Assembly: GCA_947044405.1 (NCBI GenBank)
Contig: CAMRHE010001090.1
Coordinates: 62,001-126,000 of the forward strand
DNA from: Leptodactylus fallax
Taxonomy: Eukaryota > Chordata > Amphibia > Anura > Leptodactylidae
Direction of reading: 5' to 3'
Length of the DNA: 64,000 bases
Shown: positions 55,096-64,000 of the stretch, piece by piece
How positions within the stretch are numbered: position 1 is the stretch's first letter
Layout of the letters: the number at the start of each line of letters is the position of its first letter
Translations under genes and position numbers: made by a program
The notes under the pieces: model-generated
What the model was told of the DNA's origin: nothing
What the model saw: the letters and a program-made list of their open reading frames with translations, nothing else
The model's database searches: none

Positions 55096-58000
55096 CAGGG
55101 GTAGGCAACCTTTTTTGTTCGGCGTGCCGATTTTAATTATAAAGTCAAAGATGAGGTACACGGAGTGTCGGTCAATAATTGTAAGTCTGACGACCCCTAA
55201 ACTAAAGTCATATACCACAAACCATAACACAGAAGTGCTGCCACCACATGCGTTTACTGCTATTTCCTGGGACGCTCCTGTATTTTTCAATTAGAAGCAG
55301 TGAAAGTCCATGTGCAGCCCCCAATTAGTGGTAAATGTGTCCAGGAGCACCGTATGGCGGCACCCTCAGGGTGGTAACACATTATGTATCTGGATGCAGA
55401 TATAGTCTTAGGCCACTGGAACTTTTACTTCAATATAAAACTGCGTTCACATGGTGCATTTTTACACAAAAAAAAGCCTGTTTTTTTCTGTGCAAAAACA
55501 CATCCTTAATGCAGAAAACACACCGTTATACAGAATAATGTCCCATAGCGGCCCCTGCACACGGTATTATGTCCCATAGCGGCCCCTGCACAAGGTATTA
55601 TATCCCATAGTGGCCTCTGCACACAGTATTATGTCACATAGTGGCCCCTGCACACGGTATTATGTCCCATAGCGGCCCCTGCACAAGGTATTATATCCCA
55701 TAACAGCCTCTGCACACCGTATTATGTCACATAGAGGCCCCTGCACACGGTATTAGGTCCCATAGCGGCCCCTGCACACGGTATTACGTCACATAGCGGC
55801 CCCTGCACAAGGTATTATATTCCATAACAGCCTCTGCACACGGTATTATGTCACATAGTGGCCCCTGCACACGGTATTAGGTCACATAGTGGCCCCTGCA
55901 CACAGTATTAGGTCCCATAGCGGCCCCTGCACACGGTATTATATCCCATAACAGCCCCTGCACACAGTATTATGTCACATAGCAGCCCCTGCACACGGTA
56001 TTATGTCCCATAGCGGCCCCTGCACAAGGTATTATATCCCATAACAGCCTCTGCACACCGTATTATGTCACATAGAGGCCCCTGCACACGGTATTAGGTC
56101 CCATAGCGGCCCCTGCACGCGGTATTATGTCCCATAGCGGCCCCTGCACACGGTATTAGGTCACATAGTGGCCCCTGTACACGGTATTAGGTCACATAGC
56201 AGCCCCTGCACACGGTATTATGTCCCATAGCGGCCCCTGCACAAGGTATTATATCCCATAACAGCCTCTGCACACCGTATTATGTCACATAGAGGCCCCT
56301 GCACACGGTATTAGGTCCCATAGCGGCCCCTGCACACGGTATTATGTCCCATAGCGGCCCCTGCACACGGTATTAGGTCACATAGCGGTCCCTGCACACG
56401 GTATTAGGTCACATAGTGGCCCCTCTACACGGTATTAGGTCCCATAGCGGTCCCTGCACACGGTATTAGGTCACATAGCGTTCCCTGCACACGGTATTAT
56501 GTCCCATAGCGGCCCCTGCACAAGGTATTATATCCCATAACAGCCTCTGCACACAATATTATGTCACATAGTGGCCCCTGCACACGGTATTATGCCCCAT
56601 AGCGGCCCCTGCACAAGGTATTATATCCCATAACAGCCTCTGCACACCGTATTATGTCACATAGAGGCCCCTGCACACGGTATTAGGTCCCATAGCGGCC
56701 CCTGCACACAGTATTATGTCCCATAGAGGCCCCTGCACACGGTATTACGTCACATAGCGGCCCCTGCACAAGGTGTATTATATTCCATAACAGCCTCTGC
56801 ACACGGTATTAGGTCACATAGCAGCCCCTGCACACGGTATTAGGTCACATAGCAGCCCCTGCACACGGTATTATGTCCCATAGCGGCCCCTGCACAAGGT
56901 ATTATATCCCATAACAGCCTCTGCACACCGTATTATGTCACATAGAGGCCCCTGCACACGGTATTAGGTCCCATAGCGGCCCCTGCACACAGTATTACGT
57001 CACATAGCGGCCCCTGCACAAGGTGTATTATATTCCATAACAGCCTCTGCACACGGTATTATGTCACATAGTGGCCCCTGCACACAGTATTATGTCATAT
57101 AGTGGCACCTGCACACGGTATTATGTCACATAGTGGCCCCTGCACACGGTATTATGTCACATAGTGGCCCCTGCACATGGTATTAGGTCCCATAGCGGCC
57201 CCTGCATACGGTATTATGTCCCATAGCGGTCCCTGCACACGGTATTAGGTCGCATAGCGGTCCCTGCACACGGTATTAGGTCGCATAGCGGTCCCTGCAC
57301 ACGGTATTATGTCCCATAGCGGCCCCTGCACACGGTATTATGTCCCATAGTGGCCCCTGCACACGGTATTATGTCCCATAGCGGTCCCTGCACACGGTAT
57401 TAGGTCACATAGCGGTCCCTGCACACGGTATTAGGTCACATAGCGGTCCCTGCACACGGTATTAGGTCACATAGTGGTCCCTGCACACGGTATTAGGTCA
57501 CATAGCGGTCCCTGCACACGGTATTAGGTCACATAGTGGTCCCTGCACACGGTATTAGGTCACATAGCGGTCCCTGCACACGGTATTAGGTCACATAGCG
57601 GTCCCTGCACACGGTATTAGGTCACATAGCGGTCCCTGCACACGGTATTAGGTCACATAGCGGTCCCTGCACACGGTATTAGGTCACATAGCGGTCCCTG
57701 CACACGGTATTAGGTCACATAGCGGTCCCTGCACACGGTATTAGGTCACATAGCGGTCCCTGCACACGGTATTAGGTCACATAGCGGTCCCTGCACACGG
57801 TATTAGGTCACATAGCGGTCCCTGCACACGGTATTAGGTCACATAGCGGTCCCTGCACACGGTATTAGGTCACATAGCGGTCCATGCACACGGTATTAGG
57901 TCACATAGCGGTCCCTGCACACGGTATTAGGTCACATAGCGGTCCCTGCACACGGTATTAGGTCACATAGCGGTCCCTGCACACGGTATTAGGTCACATA

Positions 58001-59290
58001 GCGGTCCCTGCACACGGTATTATGTCCCATAGCGGTCCCTGCACACGGTATTAGGTCACATAGTGGTCCATGCACACGGTATTAGGTCACATAGTGGCCC
58101 CTGCACACGGTATTAGGTCACATAGCGGTCCCTGCACACGGTATTAGGTCACATAGCGGTCCCTGCACACGGTATTAGGTCACATAGCGGTCCCTGCACA
58201 CGGTATTAGGTCACATAGCGGTCCCTGCACACGGTATTAGGTCACATAGCGGTCCATGCACACGGTATTAGGTCACATAGCGGTCCCTGCACACGGTATT
58301 AGGTCACATAGCGGTCCCTGCACGCGGTATTAGGTCACATAGCGGTCCCTGCACACGGTATTAGGTCACATAGCGGTCCCTGCACACGGTATTATGTCCC
58401 ATAGCGGTCCCTGCACACGGTATTAGGTCACATAGTGGTCCCTGCACACGGTATTAGGTCACATAGTGGTCCATGCACACGGTATTAGGTCACATAGTGG
58501 CCCCTGCACACGGTATTAGGTCACATAGCGGTCCCTGCACACGGTATTAGGTCACATAGCGGTCCCTGCACACGGTATTAGGTCACATAGCGGTCCCTGC
58601 ACACGGTATTATGTTCCATAGCGGTCCCTGCACACGGTATTAGGTCACATAGCGGTCCATGCACACGGTATTAGGTCACATAGTGGTCCATGCACACGGT
58701 ATTAGGTCACATAGTGGTCCATGCACACGGTATTAGGTCACATAGTGGTCCATGCACACGGTATTAGGTCACATAGTAGTCCATGCACACGGTATTAGGT
58801 CACATAGTGGTCCATGCACACGGTATTATGTCCTATAGTTCTCTTCAGACCCCCGAGTATAATAAGTGCAGGACCAAGAGAGGTGACAAACATAAAAAAA
58901 ACAATGTATTCACCATGCCTGCGCTCCGCAGCCGCTGTGTTCTTTTCGGCGCTTCTGCCTGTAGTCAGCGACCGTAGATTGAGTCTCTGGGGTCACGTCG
59001 CGTCATTATGCGTAATGATGTCAGACGCAGACGTGACCTCTGAGGCCCTGTCAGCTGACGGAAGCGCCTGCAGATCGCAACAGCTGCCGCGTAGCGCAGG
59101 GAGCAAGGAGAGTATCATTGTTTTTTATGTTTCATCACTTCTGAAGAGACCTCACAGTATAATAATAGCAGTTTCGTTTCGGCCGTGTTTGGTACGATCG
59201 AATCTGCTGGGTGAGGACTCCGCTGCCGTGCCAGGGAAATAAGCCTCGCGAGCCACTCTTGACATGCGTGCCAAGGGTTGCCGACCCCTG
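55096..59290. mobile_element. hAT element copy 3, swollen to 4195 bp
   Basis: Terminal repeats CAGGGGTAGGCAACC and inverse of GGGTTGCCGACCCCTG, with a perfect 8-bp duplication CGCTAGAC (55088-55095 and 59291-59298). It is the inverted counterpart of copy 1. Without the tandem array it would be about 900 bp, like copy 1. No transposase. Confidence 0.9.
55545..58830. repeat. 31-bp minisatellite inside hAT copy 3, about 105 units
   Basis: Units of GGTATTATGTCCCATAGCGG then CCCCTGCACAC. The first half mixes unit types in multi-unit blocks (units with ATATCCCATAACAGCCTCTG recur every 3-7 units). The second half (about 57380-58800) is a nearly uniform run of GGTCACATAGCGGTCCCTGC units. The seed unit is present once in copy 1. 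Confidence 0.97.
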
Positions 59291-59298
59291 CGCTAGAC

Positions 59299-60209
59299 CT
59301 ACATACAAGTCCTTTCATTACCAACTACGGACATCTTAATAATTCAAGAGAAACCTTCCTTTCTAGAAGAAACTGGAAACGTGTACCCTAACCCTACTGC
59401 CATGCCTATACCAGTTCCTGCTGGATCATCTCAAGGTTTCTGGGTGTCAGAGGGTTTGGAGGCAGGGGAAATAAACTCCATGGCCCATTGTATTGATAGG
59501 CCATTTAGAAAGGTAAGCCGATCCAGACGAGGTAAAACAATGGAGTTTGATGTTTTTGGTGGCCACAACTTGGTGGCAGACCCTACTTCCCCCAGATGTG
59601 ATGAAACACTTGGGGACTGAGACTTCACTCCCCTGGGAGAAGAGAGTTCCTACTGGGCCAGTCTGCTGTATGATTGACCTCTTATATCGACAGCAGTCAG
59701 TGATTCCCGGTTCTTATTGGCCTAGTTAATATTTTTCTGCATTCCCTTAGAAGCAGCCGACTTCTGGTTCTGGTTCCTTCAGATAAAATACTGTGGGAGA
59801 GCTAGGGCAGATGGAAATCCTGGAGGGCTAGTTTGATGGCTCTCTAATTCTTGTAGGTTGGAGGAAACTTTGCTTTTTAGTCAGGGACTATAATTACTAG
59901 AGTACTGAGGTGAGTGTCCCATCCCAATGAGGTGGTGTCAGTCATGATGACCATTGGAGCTCAAGAAAGAAAAGACCTCCCTGCTCTTTTAATCATTGAA
60001 TTAAGTCCCTCTTTGTTAGTGGAGTTCTCCTTTAAAAGAGAGTCTAAGGCTGGGGGGTGTCTGCACCACTGGGATGTCTTCTCTAGATAAAGATAATAAT
60101 TCTAGAACCCTCATAGTGGTCCAAACTGTGACTTGTTATACCTTACACTGCACTGCATGAACAATTCTCTTCATACCATGGACTGAGCAATCCTGCCTTA
60201 TACCTTACA
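59299..60209. other. Stretch with an exon-like segment, no recognised gene
   Basis: At about 59367-59513 a segment sits between CCTTCCTTTCTAG and AAG/GTAAGC; one frame reads ETGNVYPNPTAMPIPVPA and continues open to the donor. I do not recognise the product. The rest shows nothing identifiable except degenerate units of the following array from about 60155. Confidence 0.3.
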
Positions 60210-62222
60210 CCATAGTGTACCGAACACAACACGGGTCAAGCTGTCCTCATACCGGACACAACACAGGCCGGGCTGTCCTCATACATGACACAACACGGGT
60301 CGGGCTGTCCTCATGCAGACACAGCACAGGCCAGGCTGTCCTCATACCGGACACAACACGGGTCGGGCTGTCCTCATACCGGACACAACACGGGCCAAGC
60401 TGTCCTCATACCGGACACAACACGGCCAAGCTGTCCTCATACCGGACACAACATGGGTCAAGCTGTCCTCATACCGGACACAACACAGGCCGGGCTGTCC
60501 TCATACATGATACAGAACAGGCCAGGCTGTCCTCATACCGGACACAACATGGGCCAAGCTGTCCTCATACCGGACACAACACAGGCCGGGCTGTCCTCAT
60601 ACATGACACAACACGGGCCAAGCTGTCCTCATACCGGACACAACACAGCCAAGCTGTCCTCATACGGGACACAACATGGGCCGAGCTGTCCTCATACCGG
60701 ACACAACACGGGCCAAGCTGTCCTCATACCGGACACAACACGGGCCAAGCTGTCCTCATACCGGACACAACACAGCCAAGCTGTCCTCATACCGGACACA
60801 ACACGGGCCAAGCTGTCCTCATACTGGACACAACACGGGTCAAGCTGTCCTCATACTGGACACAACACAGGCCGGGCTGTCCTCATACATGACACAACAC
60901 GGGCCAAGCTGTCCTCATACCGGACACAACACAGGCCAAGCTGTCCTCATACGGGACACAACATGGGCTGGGCTGTCCTCATACGTGACACAACACGGGC
61001 CGAGCTGTCCTCATACCGGACACAACACGGGCCAAGCTGTCCTCATACCGGACACAACACGGGCCAAGCTGTCCTCATACCGGACACAACACGGGCCAAG
61101 CTGTCCTCATACCGGACACAACACGGGCCAAGCTGTCCTCATACCGGACACAACACGGGCCAAGCTGTCCTCATACGGGACACAACATGGGCTGGGCTGT
61201 CCTCATACATGACACAACACGGGCCAAGCTATCCTCATACCGGACACAACACGGGCCAAACTGTCCTCATACCGGACACAACACGGCCAAGCTGTCCTCA
61301 TACCGGACACAACACGGGTCAAGCTGTCCTCATACCAGACACAACACAGGCCGGGCTGTCCTCATACATTACACAGAACAGGCCGGGCTGTCCTCATACC
61401 GGACACAACACGGACCAAGCTGTCCTCATACTGGACACAACACGGGTCAAGCTGTCCTCATACCAGACACAACACAGGCCGGGCTGTCCTCATACATGAC
61501 ACAACACGGGCCAAGCTGTCCTCATACATGACACAACACGGGCCAAGCTGTCCTCATACCGGACACAACACGGGCCAAGCTGTCCTCATACCGGACACAA
61601 CACAGCCAAGCTGTCCTCATACCGGACACAACACGGGCCAAGCTGTCCTCATACTGGACACAACACGGGCTGGGCTGTCCTCATACGTGACACAACATGG
61701 GCCGAGCTGTCCTCATACTGGACACAACACGGGCCAAGCTGTCCTCATACCGGACACAACACGGCCAAGCTGTCCTCATACCGGACACAACACGGCCAAG
61801 CTATCCTCATACCGGACACAACACGGACCGAGCTGTCCTCACACCAGACACAACACGGGCCGGGCTGTCCTCATACCGGACACAACACGGGCCAAGCTGT
61901 CCTCATAGCGGACACAACACGGGCCAAGCTGTCCTCATACTGGACACAACACGGGCCAAGCTGTCCTCATAGCGGACACAACACGGGCCAAGCTGTCCTC
62001 ATACCGGACACAACATGGGCCGGGCTGTCCTCATACCAGACACAACACAGGCCGGGCTGTCCTCATACCGGACACAACACAGCCAAGCTGTCCTCATACC
62101 GGACACAACACGGGCCAAGCTGTCCTCATACGTGACACAACACGGGCCAAGCTGTCCTCATACCGGACACAACATGGGCCAAGCTGTCCTCATACATGAC
62201 ACAACACGGGCCGGGCTGTCTT
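60210..62222. repeat. 32-bp minisatellite, about 63 units
   Basis: Units of ACACGGGCCAAGCTGTCCTC then ATACCGGACACA. Both flanks show degenerate, older-looking units with CATACCTTACAC and CATGGACTGAGCA (60170-60210 and 62228-62280), from which the array may have grown. Long open frames across it are artefacts. Confidence 0.96.
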
Positions 62223-62459
62223 CCATCCACATACCTTACACTACATGGACTGAGCATTACTCCACCATACCTTACACCACACACATCATCATAATATTTG
62301 GGCATATTCCCCTCTTCTACCTGCTTTTGTTTGGGGGTCTAGTTCCTGAGGCAGCATCTGATATTTCTTTGTGTATTCCTGTACCATCTGCCCTAGTTGT
62401 ACATTCAGTATATCATACAGTATATCCCCTCCCTGTTATTCACACGGCACCCTCCGGGC

Positions 62460-62640
62460 GACGCACTAATAACACCATAGTACACGGAGCCGAGCAGGGG
62501 CCGGGCCGGGAGAGTGGAATGTGGTTTCATTCCAGGCAGTGTGAGTCACAATGAGAATCCCCACGCCTTGCACAGGTATGTCATACCTGTCTCATTGAGT
62601 CACTGTCTGCAGTGTATAACACCGCACACAGCTCCCCGGC
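62460..62640 (+). promoter_or_regulatory. Candidate promoter/enhancer with palindrome and two TGAGTCA sites
   Basis: Contains a GC-rich patch (GGGGCCGGGCCGGG), TGAGTCA at 62542-62548 and 62596-62602 (AP-1 type), a perfect palindrome ACAGGTATG-T-CATACCTGT at 62572-62590, and a TATA-like GTGTATAAC near 62613. It lies about 100 bp before the possible start exon at 62728. Confidence 0.4.
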
Positions 62641-62727
62641 GCACAGCATATAGATACCAGGAGTATATAGAGCATTGACCACCAAGACCTGGAAAAACCT
62701 GACGGCACCCTGCAGGATGAGAGAACA

Positions 62728-62782
62728 TGACTGAGCTGCAGCAGCTGAAGGTACGGGGGCACCGATGGGAGGAAGAGCACCA
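62728..62782 (+). other. Possible first coding exon of an unrecognised gene
   Basis: ATG in GAACATGACTGAG opens MTELQQLKVRGHRWEEEHQ, then CAG/GTATAA could be a donor. A second segment, 62897-63000, lies between CTTGCCCAG and GAG/GTAAGT and stays open in the matching phase (ETTGFISEGTEAKCQVPISR and on). No homology recognised; both may be chance. Confidence 0.25.
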
Positions 62783-63000
62783 GGTATAATCCCAGCTCAG
62801 TCAGGTTTGCTATATACTATACACGTACAGAGGGTGACTTACAGTGTACGCCTTGTCCTCACACACAAGGAGGCTGTAGCTTTTGGTCTTGCCCAGGAAA
62901 CCACAGGCTTTATATCAGAGGGGACAGAGGCTAAATGTCAGGTCCCTATTTCAAGAGGACTTGGGCAGCAGCGATGGGATGGTTGGGGGAGCCAGTGGAG

Positions 63001-63650
63001 GTAAGTGGGCACTGCTGGCTCTTGGTCGGTGGGTGGACTGAGAACAGGGGCTTCCGCTCAGCATGTAGAGAGCCATGAAAGCAGCTGGGGTTTGGTTAAT
63101 ATGTGAGCAGACGGAATAACGTAACACAGGCAGGTCAGAACAGAAGGGGTCGAAGAAATCTCAACATGAAGGGAGTTTATTGAAGATAAATATTTGATAC
63201 CAGACAGGTCAATTATATCACAGGGTTATACCAAAATGGGTATGGCTGACGTCTCATCCTGTAGAATTTATCAATGATAATCTGCAAAGTGTAAAGCAAG
63301 AGAAGAATGAAAATCTGGGGACTGGATGTGTAAAATAAAGGCTGGGGGTGCAAGTGATTCTATACTGTAATGTCACTGCAGATAAGACATTTAATGCCAT
63401 AAAGGTGTCACCAAATAGGAAAAAGATGGTCCTCAAAGGGGTTAAACAGGATTATTCTTCATTAGTGTGAGAAGCTGCTTGTGTCCATGGTGGAACCTTC
63501 TCTGTTCAGAGTCTATTCAGAAATCACATCTGTCTAAGAGGAAAGATCACAAATATCGCAGAGATTGTGCGGCGGCCATTATGTGTCTGCCGGAGGATTC
63601 TGGGGGTACTTACGGTCAGTCACAGGAATACATAGGAGAGACGCTCCCCA
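63001..63650. other. Non-coding stretch, nothing recognised
   Basis: No credible coding frame, tandem array or transposon terminus seen in this 650-bp stretch. Confidence 0.4.
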
Positions 63651-63655
63651 GATGT

Positions 63656-63656
<1 letters not shown>

Positions 63657-63702
<46 letters not shown>
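63657..63702. repeat. (TA)n microsatellite
   Basis: About 22 TA dinucleotides in a row after GTTGTG. Reads as alternating Tyr-Ile in false open frames. Confidence 0.95.
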
Positions 63703-63708
<6 letters not shown>

Positions 63709-63735
63709 GTAGATCTTATCTGCTATTACTACTGT

Positions 63736-64000
63736 ACAGTCATGAGAAAAACAAAGTGCGCCCTCTTTAAATTCTCTGCTTTTACATATCAGGGCATAAA
63801 TAATAAAAAAAAAACATAAGAAGATCTTAAAATTTAGTAAATCCAACCTCAGATGGAGAACATCACAGATAATATTGACTATGAAGGCAGCACAAACCAC
63901 AGAGGACGCCCATAAGGCAGCCGTGCAGATGTGATGGTCGAGGAGAGCCGGGGCAGATTTTATCATCTGCTGAGCGTGGACTGGAGAGATTTCTTACCTT
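63736..64000. mobile_element. Tc1/mariner-type terminal sequence, runs off the window
   Basis: Starts CAGTCATGAGAAAAACAAAG after TA (63734-63735), then CCCTCTTTAAATTCTCTGC, wording I recall from Tc1-like miniature elements in frogs and fish. The other end is outside the window. Confidence 0.55.

Noticed and set aside
60215..62554. Frames of up to 404 codons
   Set aside because: Translations of the 32-bp minisatellite.
63565..63966. Frames with Tyr-Ile runs
   Set aside because: Made by the (TA)n microsatellite.

Overview
The window is vertebrate nuclear DNA, most likely from a frog or other amphibian. The evidence is a spliced vertebrate SRCAP gene, several Tc1-like DNA transposons with long terminal inverted repeats, a DIRS-type retrotransposon with inverted ends, hAT and TTAA-type miniature elements, a CR1/L2-like LINE fragment, and very many minisatellites. 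The amphibian assignment is an inference from repeat families recalled from frog genomes; no search was run.

The one clearly recognised host gene is SRCAP on the + strand, the Swi2/Snf2-type ATPase of the complex that loads histone H2A.Z. I could trace a CpG-rich promoter and untranslated exon 1 (ending 11406), a start codon at 17103, 32 coding exons and a stop at 50183-50185, followed by AATAAA at 50532. Phases join without a break: 9456 coding nt, 3151 residues, close to the roughly 3230 of human SRCAP. Order in the protein: N-terminal region, HSA domain, acidic segments, ATPase lobe 1 (exons 12-17), a roughly 1200-residue Ser/Pro/Ala-rich insertion mostly in one 2456-nt exon, ATPase lobe 2 (exons 26-29), and a C-terminal tail with three AT-hooks.

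Layout. 1-765: 51-bp minisatellite. 766-11095: an old tandem array of roughly 90-bp units, split by a DIRS element (858-5789, itself hit by a hAT element), a decayed Tc1, an intact Tc1 (7319-8967), an unidentified stretch and another Tc1 fragment. 11096-50560: SRCAP. Its large introns (1, 4, 7, 13, 26, 27) each hold a different minisatellite array of 1.6-4 kb, plus transposons in introns 1, 26 and 27. 50600-55095: miniature elements, a 57-bp tandem repeat and a second near-identical Tc1 with an intact transposase. 55096-59290: a hAT element that has swollen to 4.2 kb because a 31-bp internal unit was amplified about 100 times. 59291-64000: exon-like fragments of unrecognised genes, a 32-bp minisatellite (60210-62222), and a possible first exon near 62728.

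I found no evidence for an undescribed multi-gene system. The most unusual signals are structural: a transposon that carries its own minisatellite seed (one unit, about 23 units and about 105 units in three copies); a hairpin-forming minisatellite in intron 26; an intron-13 array that begins at the splice donor; a possible GC-AG intron in SRCAP; and paired Tc1 copies in direct orientation flanking the last six exons of SRCAP.
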